A stretch of 64,000 bases of DNA from Streptomyces venezuelae (lineage in GTDB: Bacteria; Actinomycetota; Actinomycetes; Streptomycetales; Streptomycetaceae): contig NZ_CP029190.1 of NCBI RefSeq assembly GCF_008642295.1, positions 4,695,501 to 4,759,500 of the forward strand, read 5' to 3'. This document shows positions 51,199 through 62,194 of the stretch, in pieces (positions within the stretch are counted from its first letter, which is position 1; each line of letters opens with the position of its first letter). A program made the position numbers and the translations under genes. Under the pieces are notes generated by a model, which was not told where the DNA came from, did not search any database, and worked only from the letters and a program-made list of their open reading frames with translations.

Positions 51199-52220
51199 CC
51201 AGCCCTGCGCAGACTGAGGGTGCAGCAGCACCCAACGTCCTGGTCGAGGAGCCGTCCAAGGACGCCCCGAAGGCCAAGGACCCCGCCGGGCTGTCCCCTG
51301 GGCAGCTGATGTGGCGACGATTCAAGCGGGACAAGGCGGGAGTCATCTCCGCCTTCATCGTGATCTTCTTCTTCGCCGTTGCGCTGCTGGCTCCGCTGAT
51401 CGCCAAGGTGTACGGGAAGGATCCGTACACCCTCTACGGTCAGAAGAACCCTGAACTCCTCGACGAGTTCAGCATGCCGACCGGTGTCTTCGGCGGCATG
51501 TCCGGGGACCACTGGTTCGGCATCGAGCCCGAGCTGGGCCGCGACGTGTTCACGCAGCTGCTCTACGGCATGCGCACGTCGATCTTCACGGCTCTGGTCG
51601 CGACGATCGTCATGGTCGCCGTGGGCGTGGTGATCGGCCTGGTCGGCGGGTACTACGGCGGAAAGACGGACTACTGGCTCGGCCGGTTCACCGACTTCCT
51701 GCTGGGTATCCCCAGCCAGCTGTTCTTCATCGCCTCGATGCCGGTGGTGGTGGCCGCCTTCGTCAACCCGGAGGAGGAGACTCCCACCTGGCTGCGTGCG
51801 ACGGCGATCGTCACGGTCCTGTCGTTCCTCGGCTGGATGGGTCTGTCCCGTCTGATCCGGGCCGCGACGCTCACCCTGCGCGAGCGGGAGTTCGTCGAGG
51901 CAGCGAAGATCGCGGGCGCGTCTCCGTGGCGGATCATCCGCAAGGAGCTGCTGCCCAACCTTGTGACGCCGATTCTCGTGCAGGCAACGCTCATGCTGCC
52001 CGCCACGATTCTCTCGGTGGCCTTCCTCTCCTTCGTGGGTGTCGGCTATGTCGAGCCCACTCCGGACTGGGGCCGGATGTTCTCCATCGGCGCCGGTATT
52101 TACGAGCTGGACCCGGCGTACATGTTCTTCCCGGGTATTGCGATGGTCGTCTTCGTGGTGGCCTTCAACCTGCTCGGCGACTCGGTACGAGACGCCTTCG
52201 ACCCCAAGTCCGGACGCTGA
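51195..52220 (+). CDS. bldKA: Oligopeptide ABC transporter permease BldKA
   Basis: 341 aa. Opp permease-C type: an N-terminal cytoplasmic Pro/Ala/Lys stretch, FKRDKAGVISAFIVIFFFAVALLAPLI as helix 1, then a periplasmic segment (HWFGIEPELGRDVFTQLLYG, the OppC-typical LGTDxxGRD-like motif). The EAA loop is EFVEAAKIAGASPWRIIRKELLPN, and the C-terminus DSVRDAFDPK is typical. BldK imports a signalling oligopeptide needed for aerial mycelium formation. The GTG overlaps the stop of the signal-peptide-like leader ORF. The assignment as bldKA rests on order behind typA and on family pattern. Confidence 0.9.
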   Translation: MTSPAQTEGAAAPNVLVEEPSKDAPKAKDPAGLSPGQLMWRRFKRDKAGVISAFIVIFFFAVALLAPLIAKVYGKDPYTLYGQKNPELLDEFSMPTGVFGGMSGDHWFGIEPELGRDVFTQLLYGMRTSIFTALVATIVMVAVGVVIGLVGGYYGGKTDYWLGRFTDFLLGIPSQLFFIASMPVVVAAFVNPEEETPTWLRATAIVTVLSFLGWMGLSRLIRAATLTLREREFVEAAKIAGASPWRIIRKELLPNLVTPILVQATLMLPATILSVAFLSFVGVGYVEPTPDWGRMFSIGAGIYELDPAYMFFPGIAMVVFVVAFNLLGDSVRDAFDPKSGR

Positions 52221-52318
52221 CGTCACTGCAGCGGGACAGCTGCCGCCCCTACGCACAGAGCTGATCGTGCGGCAGGCAGCACAGTTGGATCACTACTGAC
52301 AGATAGGTACTCATCACC

Positions 52319-54121
52319 ATGAGCATCTTCGGCACGCGCAAGGCGCGCGCGATCGTCGTCGCTGTTGCGGCGGGCTCGCTTGCCCTCACCGCCTGCGGTG
52401 GCAACAACAACAACTCCGGTTCCAAGGACAAGGGCAAGACCAAGGACGACGCGGCCAAGCAGTCCGCCGCCGTTGTCCTCGGCGACGCCAAGGCGTCCAC
52501 GGGCCCGGCCGCCCCGGTTGAGGGTGCCCGCCCCGGCGGCACCATCTCCGTTTACCAGACGGACGACTTCTCCCACCTGGACCCGGCCCAGAGCTACGTC
52601 TCCGACGCCCGTCTCCTGGGCCGGCTGCTGCACCGCGGCCTGACCCAGTACCAGGAGGACGCGAGCGGCAAGCTCACCGTCGTCGGTGACATCGCCACCG
52701 ACTCCGGCAAGACCACCGATGGCGGCAAGACCTGGACCTACACGCTGAAGGACGGCGTGAAGGACCAGAACGGCAACGTCATCACCTCTGCCGACATTCG
52801 TCACACGGTCGAGCGCCTCTACACGCCGTTCGTCACCGACGGCCCGGTCTACCTCCAGAACTGGCTGTCCGGCGCCGGCACCGAGTACCGCAAGGCGCTC
52901 CCGGAGGGCCCGTACAACGGTCAGCACCTGCCGAACGACGTCCTGGAGACCCCGGACGAGAAGACCGTCATCTTCAAGTTCAAGGAGCCGCAGGTCGACC
53001 TGCCGCAGGCCCTTGCGATGACCGGTTACTCCGTGGTGCCCGCCAAGGGCGACACCAAGGAGAAGTACGACACCGCTCCGGTTGCCGTCGGCCCGTACAA
53101 GATCGCCGACTTCAAGCCCGGCAAGGAAATGAAGCTCGTCAAGAACGAGAACTGGGACCCGAAGACCGACTCGGTCCGTCACCAGTACGTCGACGGCTTC
53201 AACATCACGTTCAACCAGGACGACGAGGCGCAGACCAAGGCGATCCTGGCCGACCGTGACGACGCCAAGAACATGATCCAGATGACCGGCACGGTCGCCA
53301 CGACCCAGGTCCCGAACGTCGTCAACGACGCCGCGGCCAAGGCTCGTACGATCTCCGGCTACCAGCCCTACGTCTGGCAGCTGAACTTCAACCTTGACCG
53401 GATGAAGGACAAGAGGGTCCGTGACGCCATCGCCCTGGCGATGCCGAACCAGGCCGTCTTCCAGCCCGACGGCGGTGCCTACGGCGGTGAGGTCGCGACC
53501 GGCCTGATCGCCCCGACGGTTCCGGGCTTCGAGAAGGACTACGACCCCTTCGGCAAGGCGAAGAAGCCGCAGGGTGACATCGAGGCCGCCAAGAAGCTCA
53601 TCAAGGAGGCCGGCGCCGAGGGCCTGAAGCTCACGTACGCCTACGCCAACACCCCGAAGCGCCAGAAGCAGGCCGTGGTCATCGCGGACCGGCTGAAGGA
53701 AATCGGCATCGACGTCCAGAAGAAGGAAATCGACGGCGCCACCTGGTACGAGCAGGTCGGCAAGGTCAACAACGGTCTGGACCTCTACATGACCGGTTGG
53801 GGCCAGGACTGGTCCTCCGCCTCCACCGTCATCCCGCCGCTGTACGACGGCAAGCAGCTGCAGGACGGTTCTTCGGTCTACTCGCACATCAACGACCCGA
53901 AGGTCAACGACGAGATCGCTCGCATCAAGAAGATCGTCGACCCGGCCGAGGCCCAGAAGGCCTGGACCGCGCTGCACCACGACATCGTGGAGCGCATCAA
54001 CCCGGCTGCTCCGCTGTACTTCACCAAGTCGCTGCAGATCCAGGGCTCGAACGTCGGTGGCGCGCGCTACTCGAACGACCTGAGCGCGATCGACATCACC
54101 CGCGTGTTCCTGAAGAGCTAA
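52319..54121 (+). CDS. bldKB: Oligopeptide-binding lipoprotein BldKB
   Basis: 600 aa. Lipobox LALTACGG (Cys26), then a Lys/Asp/Ser linker and a family 5 SBP domain (GGTISVYQTDDFSHLDPAQSY, TWTYTLKDGVKDQNGNVIT, RVRDAIALAMPNQAVF). It delivers the extracellular morphogenetic peptide to BldKA/BldKC. A GC-rich hairpin lies directly behind the gene, inside the operon, which would raise its mRNA dosage relative to the permease and ATPase genes, as is common for binding proteins. Confidence 0.94.
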   Translation: MSIFGTRKARAIVVAVAAGSLALTACGGNNNNSGSKDKGKTKDDAAKQSAAVVLGDAKASTGPAAPVEGARPGGTISVYQTDDFSHLDPAQSYVSDARLLGRLLHRGLTQYQEDASGKLTVVGDIATDSGKTTDGGKTWTYTLKDGVKDQNGNVITSADIRHTVERLYTPFVTDGPVYLQNWLSGAGTEYRKALPEGPYNGQHLPNDVLETPDEKTVIFKFKEPQVDLPQALAMTGYSVVPAKGDTKEKYDTAPVAVGPYKIADFKPGKEMKLVKNENWDPKTDSVRHQYVDGFNITFNQDDEAQTKAILADRDDAKNMIQMTGTVATTQVPNVVNDAAAKARTISGYQPYVWQLNFNLDRMKDKRVRDAIALAMPNQAVFQPDGGAYGGEVATGLIAPTVPGFEKDYDPFGKAKKPQGDIEAAKKLIKEAGAEGLKLTYAYANTPKRQKQAVVIADRLKEIGIDVQKKEIDGATWYEQVGKVNNGLDLYMTGWGQDWSSASTVIPPLYDGKQLQDGSSVYSHINDPKVNDEIARIKKIVDPAEAQKAWTALHHDIVERINPAAPLYFTKSLQIQGSNVGGARYSNDLSAIDITRVFLKS

Positions 54122-54136
54122 CACTCTCAGGCCGAA

Positions 54137-54180
54137 GCCCCGGGGGCTGTGCAGACGGCGGTCTGCGCATCCCCCGGGGC
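54137..54180. terminator. Intra-operon hairpin behind bldKB (partial terminator)
   Basis: GCCCCGGGGG (54137-54146) pairs with CCCCCGGGGC (54171-54180), and GCAGAC/GTCTGC extends the inner stem. There is no T-run. It sits between bldKB and bldKC, so it may attenuate transcription or stabilise the upstream mRNA. Confidence 0.7.
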
Positions 54181-54235
54181 GCCGGTCCTCTCCCAACGAC
54201 CCCTCACGCCGCCGTCCTGAGAGCAGCGACCCGCC

Positions 54236-55213
54236 ATGCTTCAATTCCTTCTTCGCCGGACGTTCGGCGCAGTGCTGATCCTCTTCCTGATCAGCGCATT
54301 CACCTTCTTCATGTTCTTCGCCATCCCGCAGGACCCGGCTCTGCTGGCCTGTGGCAAGAACTGCACCCCGGACGCCCTCGCGGTGATCCACAAGAACATG
54401 GGCCTCGACAAGCCCGTTCCGGTGCAGTTCTGGGACTACATCGTCGGCATCTTCGCCGGACGTGACTTCTCCGTCGGCCGATGCGACGCCCCATGCTTCG
54501 GTGTTTCCTTCAACAACCAGCAGATGATCTGGGACACCCTCCTGGACCGTCTCCCGCTGACCATCTCGCTCTCCATCGGCGGCCTGATCGTCTTCCTGAT
54601 CGTCGGCCTCGGCCTCGGCATGATCGCCGCCGCCCGCAAGGGCACCTGGATCGACAAGGTCGTCACCAGCGCCTCGCTGGTCCTGTCCTCGCTCCAGATC
54701 TACTTCCTGGGCCCGGTGGTCCTCGGCATCTTCGTCTACAGCACCGGCTGGCTGGAGAAGCCCAAGTACGTGCCGTTCTCGGAGAGCTTCGGCGGCTGGT
54801 TCATGGGCCTGCTGATCCCGTGGATGGTCATGTCCGTCATCTTCACGGCCAACTACACGCGTATGGCCCGCTCGACGATGATCGAACAGCTCCAGGAGGA
54901 GCACGTCCGGGCGGCCCGTGCCAAGGGCATGAGCAACCGCTACGTCTTCTTCCGCTACGCCTGGCGCGGCTCGCTCATCCCGATCGTGACCATCCTCGGC
55001 ATCGACCTCGGCGCCCTGCTCGGCGGCGCGGTGGTCACCGAGTTCACCTTCGGTCTGGCCGGCATCGGCCGTCTGGCCGTGGACTCGGTCGTGGACAAGG
55101 ACCTGCCGATGACGATGGGCGTCATGGTGTTCAGCGCCGCGCTCATCCTCTTCTTCAACATCATTGTGGACGCGCTGTACGCCGTCATCGACCCGCGCGT
55201 GCGTCTGTCCTAG
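54236..55213 (+). CDS. bldKC: Oligopeptide ABC transporter permease BldKC
   Basis: 325 aa, OppB type. Helix 1 is LLRRTFGAVLILFLISAFTFFMFFAI. Two Cys pairs flank the first external loop (CGKNCTPD and GRCDAPCFG), possibly disulfide-bonded outside the membrane. The EAA loop is MIEQLQEEHVRAARAKGMSNRYV, and the end DALYAVIDPRVRLS is typical. It forms the transmembrane channel with BldKA. The next gene begins 10 bp after its stop. Confidence 0.92.
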   Translation: MLQFLLRRTFGAVLILFLISAFTFFMFFAIPQDPALLACGKNCTPDALAVIHKNMGLDKPVPVQFWDYIVGIFAGRDFSVGRCDAPCFGVSFNNQQMIWDTLLDRLPLTISLSIGGLIVFLIVGLGLGMIAAARKGTWIDKVVTSASLVLSSLQIYFLGPVVLGIFVYSTGWLEKPKYVPFSESFGGWFMGLLIPWMVMSVIFTANYTRMARSTMIEQLQEEHVRAARAKGMSNRYVFFRYAWRGSLIPIVTILGIDLGALLGGAVVTEFTFGLAGIGRLAVDSVVDKDLPMTMGVMVFSAALILFFNIIVDALYAVIDPRVRLS

Positions 55214-55223
55214 GAGAACGACC

Positions 55224-56285
55224 GTGACCACACTCACCAAGACCGAGGACGTGCCGGCTCCGACCGGGTCGGACGCCTTCCTGTCGGTGCGCGACCTGAG
55301 AGTCCGGTTCTCCACCGAGGACGGCATCGTCAAGGCGGTCGACGGCCTGTCCTTCGATCTCCAGCGCGGCCAGACCCTGGGCATCGTCGGCGAGTCGGGC
55401 TCCGGCAAGTCGGTGACCAACCTGACCATCCTGGGCCTGCACAACCGCCGTACGACCGACATCACCGGCTCCATCCGCCTCGACGGCCAGGAGCTGACCG
55501 ATGCGTCGGACAAGGAGCTCGAGAAGCTCCGCGGCGACAAGATGGCCATGATCTTCCAGGACGCGCTCACCGCGCTCTCGCCGTACTACACGGTGGGCCG
55601 GCAGATCTCCGAGCCGTTCCGCAAGCACACCGGCGCGAGCAAGAAGGAGGCCCGGGCCCGGGCCATCGAGATGCTCGGCAAGGTCGGCATCCCCGACCCC
55701 AAGCGCCGGGTGGACGACTACCCGCACCAGTTCTCCGGCGGTATGCGCCAGCGCGCCATGATCGCCATGTCGCTGGTCTGCAACCCGGAGCTGCTGATCG
55801 CGGACGAGCCCACCACGGCGCTCGACGTGACCGTCCAGGCGCAGATCCTCGACCTGCTCAAGGACCTCCAGCAGGAGTTCGGCTCCGCGATCATCATGAT
55901 CACCCACGACCTCGGTGTCGTCGCCAACATGGCCGACGACGTGCTCGTGATGTACGCGGGCCGGGCCGTGGAGCGCGGTACCGTCCGCGAGGTGCTCAAG
56001 GAGCCCTCGCACCCGTACACCGTGGGCCTGCTGAAGTCGATGCCGAGCCTGACCTCCGACGTCAACGAGCCGCTGACCCCGATCCCGGGTTCGCCGCCGA
56101 GCCTGCTCAACCCGCCGCCCGGCTGCGCCTTCAACGCCCGGTGCGCCCACGTGGACCTGGTGTCCGGCAGCCGGTGCACCTCCGAGCGTCCGCTGCTCGC
56201 CGACGGACGGGCGGCTGCCTGCCACCTGACGGAGGAGCAGAAGCGGCAGGCTTTCTTCCAGACCATCCAGCCCCGGCTGGGCTGA
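55224..56285 (+). CDS. bldKD: Oligopeptide ABC transporter ATPase BldKD (OppD type)
   Basis: 353 aa from GTG 55224, preceded by AGGAGAA. Walker A is GESGSGKS, the Q-loop sits in [14 protein letters not shown], the ABC signature is [12 protein letters not shown] and Walker B is [12 protein letters not shown]. The C-terminal Opp/Dpp extension contains the four-Cys iron-sulfur-like motif in [12 protein letters not shown] ... [10 protein letters not shown] ... AACHLTEEQ. It powers import together with BldKE. Starts inside the frame that overlaps bldKC's end are rejected. Confidence 0.94.
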   Translation: MTTLTKTEDVPAPTGSDAFLSVRDLRVRFSTEDGIVKAVDGLSFDLQRGQTLGIVGESGSGKSVTNLTILGLHNRRTTDITGSIRLDGQELTDASDKELEKLRGDKMAMIFQDALTALSPYYTVGRQISEPFRKHTGASKKEARARAIEMLGKVGIPDPKRRVDDYPHQFSGGMRQRAMIAMSLVCNPELLIADEPTTALDVTVQAQILDLLKDLQQEFGSAIIMITHDLGVVANMADDVLVMYAGRAVERGTVREVLKEPSHPYTVGLLKSMPSLTSDVNEPLTPIPGSPPSLLNPPPGCAFNARCAHVDLVSGSRCTSERPLLADGRAAACHLTEEQKRQAFFQTIQPRLG

Positions 56286-56310
56286 CGGACCGGCGACTGA
56301 GGCTGAGACC

Positions 56311-57429
<1,119 letters not shown>

Positions 57430-57449
57430 CCCGCCGTCCCCGGACGACA

Positions 57450-57490
57450 CGCCGACGGGCCCCGCAGCGGAGCTGTGGGGCCCGTCGGCG
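57450..57490. terminator. bldK operon intrinsic terminator
   Basis: A 19-bp stem (57450-57468 with 57472-57490, one G-U pair), a 3-nt loop, then TTTTATT. It is the most canonical intrinsic terminator in the window. Confidence 0.92.
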
Positions 57491-57536
57491 TTTTATTCGG
57501 TTGTCCCGGTCCGTCCCGTCCCGCCACAGTGGACGG

Positions 57537-58463
57537 ATGCTGACTGTCCGGCCCGCGGGGCCCGGCGACGCGGGGGACATCTGTGCCCTGCTCAACGCCA
57601 TCGACACCATCGAGATCGGCCGCCCGGAGACCGACCTGCACGAGGTGGAGGCCGACCTCGGCCATCCCGACGTGGACCTCGCCACCGACTCCTGGCTCGC
57701 CCACGACGGCGGCGAGCTGGTCGCCTACGGCATGGTCTGGCCCGCCGGCGCACCCGGCCGGGTCGAGTGCGACCACTACGTACTGCCCGACCACCAGGCC
57801 GCCGGCCTGCGCCTGCTGGAGCTGATGGAGGCCCGCGCACAGGTCATGGCCGGCGGCACCCCCGGCTCGCTCCGGCTCCAGCTCAATGTGCAGCCCACCC
57901 TGGACACCGGCCTGCTGGCGGGCCACGGCTGGCAGGTCGTACGCCGCTACCAGGTGCTGGTCCGCGGCCTCGACCCGGCCGCCGACCTGCCGCCCGAGCC
58001 GCCCGCCGGGCTGACCCTGCGCCACTGCGGCACCGACGAGGCCGACCGGCGCCGTGCCCACGCCCTGATCGAGGACTCCTTCGCCGAGCACTTCGGCCAT
58101 GTGCACCGCGACTACGAGGTCTGGCTGGACCACTACTCCTTCCGCAGCCTCGACTGGTCCCTGGTGTGGATCGCCTCGCTGCCCGGCGAGGGCGACGTCG
58201 GCGTGGTCCTCACCCGGGACGACCGGACCAGCATGGCCTGGCTCAGCCACATCGGCGTCGTCAAGGGCTTCCGCGGCCGGGGCATCGGCGGGCACCTGCT
58301 GCGCCACGGCTTCGCCGTCTACGCCGGCCGCGGCCGGGACACAGTGGGCCTCGGCGTGGACACCCTGAACGCCACCGGCGCCCTCGCCCTCTACGAGGCG
58401 CACGGCATGCGCACGCACTACGGGGTGAACACCTGGGAGCTCCCGCTGCACCCCCAGGAGTGA
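57537..58463 (+). CDS. Tandem-GNAT acetyltransferase
   Basis: 308 aa from the ATG at 57537. Two GNAT-like halves. The N-terminal half (1-150) is divergent (RPAGPGDAGDICALLNAIDT, ECDHYVLPDHQAAGLRLLELM). The C-terminal half has the acetyl-CoA site IGVVKGFRGRGIGGHLLRHG and ends LNATGALALYEAHGMRTHYG. The two-domain arrangement recalls mycothiol synthase (MshD) but the sequence motifs are not specific enough to assign that. It lies between two peptide transport operons, starting less than 50 bp behind the bldK terminator. Confidence 0.88.
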   Translation: MLTVRPAGPGDAGDICALLNAIDTIEIGRPETDLHEVEADLGHPDVDLATDSWLAHDGGELVAYGMVWPAGAPGRVECDHYVLPDHQAAGLRLLELMEARAQVMAGGTPGSLRLQLNVQPTLDTGLLAGHGWQVVRRYQVLVRGLDPAADLPPEPPAGLTLRHCGTDEADRRRAHALIEDSFAEHFGHVHRDYEVWLDHYSFRSLDWSLVWIASLPGEGDVGVVLTRDDRTSMAWLSHIGVVKGFRGRGIGGHLLRHGFAVYAGRGRDTVGLGVDTLNATGALALYEAHGMRTHYGVNTWELPLHPQE

Positions 58464-58568
58464 CAGCCGGGTGGCGCACGGGTGCAATCGGGCCCACCTG
58501 GAGTGCAGGGCCGCCGCCATGGGGTGACATTGGCTCCCATTGGGATGCGTGAGCCAAGGAGGCACTCG

Positions 58569-60188
58569 ATGCGCGGAGCCACCCACGCCAAGTGGGCCGC
58601 AGGTGCAGTGGCCGTCGCCCTCGCGGCGACGGCCTGCGGCGGCGGCAGCGACAGCGGAGCCGGCGCCGGGATCGTCAGTTCCTCCTGGGGCGACCCGCAG
58701 AACCCCCTGGAGCCCGCCAACACCAATGAGGTGCAGGGCGGCAAGGTGCTCGACATGCTCTTCCGGGGTCTGAAGCGGTACGACCCGAAGACCGGCGAGG
58801 CCCAGGACATGGTCGCCGAGAAGATCGAGACCACCGACAGCCAGAACTTCACCGTCACCCTCAAGGACGGCTGGACGTTCAGCAACGGAGAGGCCGTCAC
58901 CGCCCAGTCCTTCGTGGACGCCTGGAACTATGCGGCCGACGTCCGGAACAAACAGAACAACGCGCCCTTCTTCTCCGACATCGTCGGCTACGACGACCTG
59001 CACCCGGCCTCCGGCGACCCCAGGACGAAGACCATGTCCGGCCTGGTGGTCAAGGACCCCAAGACCTTCACGGTCGCCCTGAAGGAGAAGTTCTCCACCT
59101 GGCCCGAGACCCTCGGCTACCAGGCCTTCTCCCCGCTGCCGAAGTCCTTCTTCACCGATCACGCCGGCTGGCTGGACAAGCCCGTCGGCAACGGCCCGTA
59201 CACGGTGGAGTCGTACACCAAGGGAACCGGCATGCAGCTGCGCGCCTGGGAGGGGTACCCCGGCCCGGACAAGGCGCAGAACAGCGGGGTGGACCTCAAG
59301 GTGTACACCGACAACAACACCGCCTACACCGACCTGATCTCCGGCAACCTCGACCTGGTCGACGACGTGCCGGCGCAGCAGCTGAAGAACGTCAAGAACG
59401 ACCTCGGCGACCGGTACATCAACCAGCCCGCCCTGATCATCCAGACTCTCACCTTCCCGCTGTACGTCCCGGCGTGGAACAAGCCCGGCATGGAGAAGGT
59501 CCGCCAGGGCATCTCCCGCGCCATCAACCGCGAGGAGATCACCAAGCAGATCTTCCAGGGCACCCGCAGCCCCGCCAAGGACTGGACCTCCTCCGCCCTC
59601 GGCGAGAAGGGCGGCTTCAAGGACATGTGCGGGGAGCTGTGCACCTACGACCCCGCCGCCGCCAAACAGCTCATCGAGGCGGGCGGCGGCCTGCCCGGCG
59701 GGAAGATGACTCTCACCTCGAACGTGGACACCGGCTCGCACCGCACCTGGATGGACGCCGTCTGCAACAGCATCAACAACGCGCTCGGCAGGGGCCCGGT
59801 CTGCACGGTCAACCCGATCGGGACCTTCGCGGACTTCCGCAACCAGACCACCGCCTTCAAACTGACCGGCCCGTTCCGCTCCGGCTGGCAGGGCGACTAC
59901 CCGCTGATCCAGAACTTCCTGGAGCCGCTGTACTACACCGGCGCCTCCTCCAACTACGGGAAGTTCTCCGACCCGGACTTCGACCGGCTGGTCGACGAGG
60001 CCAACCGCGACTCCGACACCGCCCGGGCCATCGGCACCTTCCAGGACTCCGAGAAGATCCTCGCCGAGCAGATGCCCTCGATCCCGCTCTGGTACCAGAA
60101 CGGCAGCGCCGGCTACGCGGAGCGGCTCTCGAACGTCGAGCTGAACCAGTTCAGCGTCCCCGTCTACGACCGGATCAAGGTCAACTGA
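58569..60188 (+). CDS. Second oligopeptide-binding lipoprotein (SBP family 5)
   Basis: 539 aa. AAGGAGG lies before the ATG. Signal peptide with lipobox LAATACGG (Cys23), then SSSWGDPQNPLEPANTNEVQGG and the family 5 SBP pattern (GWTFSNGEAVTAQSFVDAWNY, GMEKVRQGISRAINREEIT). The sequence is more DppA/OppA-like than BldKB. Two Cys in DMCGELCTYDP may form a disulfide. It starts a five-gene Opp operon (SBP, two permeases, two ATPases). The same N-terminal sequence family is echoed in the leader ORF before bldKA. Confidence 0.93.
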   Translation: MRGATHAKWAAGAVAVALAATACGGGSDSGAGAGIVSSSWGDPQNPLEPANTNEVQGGKVLDMLFRGLKRYDPKTGEAQDMVAEKIETTDSQNFTVTLKDGWTFSNGEAVTAQSFVDAWNYAADVRNKQNNAPFFSDIVGYDDLHPASGDPRTKTMSGLVVKDPKTFTVALKEKFSTWPETLGYQAFSPLPKSFFTDHAGWLDKPVGNGPYTVESYTKGTGMQLRAWEGYPGPDKAQNSGVDLKVYTDNNTAYTDLISGNLDLVDDVPAQQLKNVKNDLGDRYINQPALIIQTLTFPLYVPAWNKPGMEKVRQGISRAINREEITKQIFQGTRSPAKDWTSSALGEKGGFKDMCGELCTYDPAAAKQLIEAGGGLPGGKMTLTSNVDTGSHRTWMDAVCNSINNALGRGPVCTVNPIGTFADFRNQTTAFKLTGPFRSGWQGDYPLIQNFLEPLYYTGASSNYGKFSDPDFDRLVDEANRDSDTARAIGTFQDSEKILAEQMPSIPLWYQNGSAGYAERLSNVELNQFSVPVYDRIKVN

Positions 60189-60219
60189 GCGCTCTCCCCC
60201 CGCACACCCCGGAGCATTC

Positions 60220-61143
60220 ATGGGACGTTATGTGATCCGGCGGCTGCTCCAGATGATCCCGGTGTTCATCGGCAGCACCTTCCTGATCTTCTTCATGGTG
60301 TACGCGCTGGGCGACCCGGTGGCGGCGCTCTTCGGGGACAAGGCCCCCGACCCCGCCACCGCGGCGCGCATCCGCAAGGACCTCTACCTCGATCAGCCCC
60401 TCTGGAAGCAGTACCTCCACTACATGGGGCAGATCTTCCAGGGCGACTTCGGCACCGCCTTCAACGGGCAGTCGGTCACCGAGCTGATGGCCTCCGCCTT
60501 CCCGGTCACCCTCCGGCTGACCTGCGTGGCCATCGTGATCGAGATCGTCGTCGGCATCACCCTCGGGGTGATCAGCGGACTGCGCCGCGGCAAGGCCATC
60601 GACAGCAGCGTGCTGGTCCTCACCCTGGTGGTGATCTCGGTCCCCACCTTCGTCACCGGCTACCTGCTCCAGTACCTCTTCGGCGTGCAGTGGGGCTGGG
60701 TCCGGCCCACCGTCTCCGCGGACGCCCCCTTGAGCGAACTGATCCTGCCCGGCATCGTCCTCGCCCTGGTCTCCCTCGCCTACGTCACCCGGCTCTCCCG
60801 CACCTCCATCGCCGAGAACGCCAAGGCCGACTACGTCCGCACCGCCGTCGCCAAAGGACTGCCGCGCCGCCGCGTCGTCACCCGGCACCTGCTCCGGAAC
60901 TCGCTGATCCCGGTGGTCACCTTCATCGGCACCGACATCGGCGCCCTGATGGGCGGGGCCATCGTCACCGAGCGCATCTTCAACATCCACGGCGTCGGCT
61001 ACCAGCTCTACCAGGGCATCCTCCGCAACAACGCCCCCACCGTCGTCGGCTTCGTGACCATCCTCGTCATCGTCTTCCTGCTGGCCAACCTGCTCGTCGA
61101 CCTGCTCTACGCGGTCCTGGACCCGAGGATCCGGTATGCCTGA
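60220..61143 (+). CDS. Oligopeptide ABC transporter permease (OppB type)
   Basis: 307 aa. VIRRLLQMIPVFIGSTFLIFFMVYAL at the N-terminus. Six helices, EAA loop SIAENAKADYVRTAVAKGLPRRRVV, and end LLVDLLYAVLDPRIRYA. Its stop overlaps the next permease's ATG by 8 bp. It forms the channel of the second Opp system with the product of the next gene. Confidence 0.94.
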   Translation: MGRYVIRRLLQMIPVFIGSTFLIFFMVYALGDPVAALFGDKAPDPATAARIRKDLYLDQPLWKQYLHYMGQIFQGDFGTAFNGQSVTELMASAFPVTLRLTCVAIVIEIVVGITLGVISGLRRGKAIDSSVLVLTLVVISVPTFVTGYLLQYLFGVQWGWVRPTVSADAPLSELILPGIVLALVSLAYVTRLSRTSIAENAKADYVRTAVAKGLPRRRVVTRHLLRNSLIPVVTFIGTDIGALMGGAIVTERIFNIHGVGYQLYQGILRNNAPTVVGFVTILVIVFLLANLLVDLLYAVLDPRIRYA

Positions 61144-62182
61144 GCCCGAGCACCCCGAAGGCCCCGGCTACGATCCGGTGGGCCCCCGCCCCCGCGAGGC
61201 CGTCGCACCCACCGGAGCGGGCGGGCCCATGGACCTCGCACTGGACGAGGCCGAGAGCCTGGAGCGGACCCCGGGAGCGGCCCGGCGGAACGGACGGCTG
61301 CGCACCGCCGCAGGGCGGGTCGGCCGCCCCCAGGACAAGGCCCGCTCGCTCTGGTCCGACGCCTGGCACCAGCTCCGCCGGAACCCGGTCTTCGTCATCT
61401 CCGCCCTGCTGATCCTGTTCCTGGTCTTCATCTCGATCTGGCCGCAGGCCATCGCCTCCGGCGACCCCCTCCAGTGCGACCTGTCCAAATCACAGCAGGG
61501 CTCCGCCCCCGGCCACCCCTTCGGCTACGACACCCAGGGCTGCGACGTCTACACCCGCACCGTCTACGGCGCCCGCGCCTCCATCACCGTGGGCATCTGC
61601 GCCACCGTCGGCGCCGCCCTGCTCGGCTCCCTGCTCGGCGGCCTGGCCGGCTTCTTCGGCAGTTGGAGCGATGCCCTGCTCTCCCGGGTCGCCGACATCT
61701 TCTTCGGCATCCCCGTCGTCCTCGGCGGCCTGGTCTTCCTGTCCGTGGTCACCAGCACCACCGTCTGGCCGGTGGTCGGCTTCATCGTGCTGCTCGGCTG
61801 GCCCCAGATCGCCCGTATCGCCCGCGGCTCCGTCATCACCGCCAAACAGAACGACTACGTGCAGGCCGCCCGGGCCCTCGGCGCCGGCAACGGCCGGATG
61901 CTGCTGCGGCACGTCGCCCCCAACGCCGTCGCCCCGGTCATCGTGGTCGCCACCATCGCCCTGGGCACGTACATCGCCCTGGAAGCCACCCTGTCCTTCC
62001 TCGGCGTGGGCCTGCGCCCGCCCACCGTCTCCTGGGGCATCGACATCTCCAACGCCGCCCCGCAGATCCGCAACGCCCCGCACATGCTGCTCTGGCCCGC
62101 CGGAGCGCTCAGTGTGACCGTGCTGGCGTTCATCATGCTCGGCGACGCGGTGCGCGACGCCCTCGACCCCAAGCTGCGCTGA
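61136..62182 (+). CDS. Oligopeptide ABC transporter permease (OppC type)
   Basis: 348 aa. A long cytoplasmic N-terminus (about 85 Pro/Arg/Gly-rich residues) precedes FVISALLILFLVFISIW. The periplasmic CDVYTRTVYGARASITVGI corresponds to the OppC G-x-D-x-x-GRD region, here with Cys. EAA loop SVITAKQNDYVQAARALGAGNGRML. Two Cys (QCDLSK and QGCDVY) may form a disulfide in the first external loop. It starts within the end of the OppB gene. Confidence 0.93.
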   Translation: MPEPEHPEGPGYDPVGPRPREAVAPTGAGGPMDLALDEAESLERTPGAARRNGRLRTAAGRVGRPQDKARSLWSDAWHQLRRNPVFVISALLILFLVFISIWPQAIASGDPLQCDLSKSQQGSAPGHPFGYDTQGCDVYTRTVYGARASITVGICATVGAALLGSLLGGLAGFFGSWSDALLSRVADIFFGIPVVLGGLVFLSVVTSTTVWPVVGFIVLLGWPQIARIARGSVITAKQNDYVQAARALGAGNGRMLLRHVAPNAVAPVIVVATIALGTYIALEATLSFLGVGLRPPTVSWGIDISNAAPQIRNAPHMLLWPAGALSVTVLAFIMLGDAVRDALDPKLR

Positions 62183-62194
62183 GGAGCCCCGCAC

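Noticed and set aside
52223..55570. Very long minus-strand frame opposite bldKB-bldKC
   Set aside because: Product is Asp/Val/Leu/Arg-rich with no motifs; the plus strand has complete transporter genes. Typical GC-driven antisense frame.
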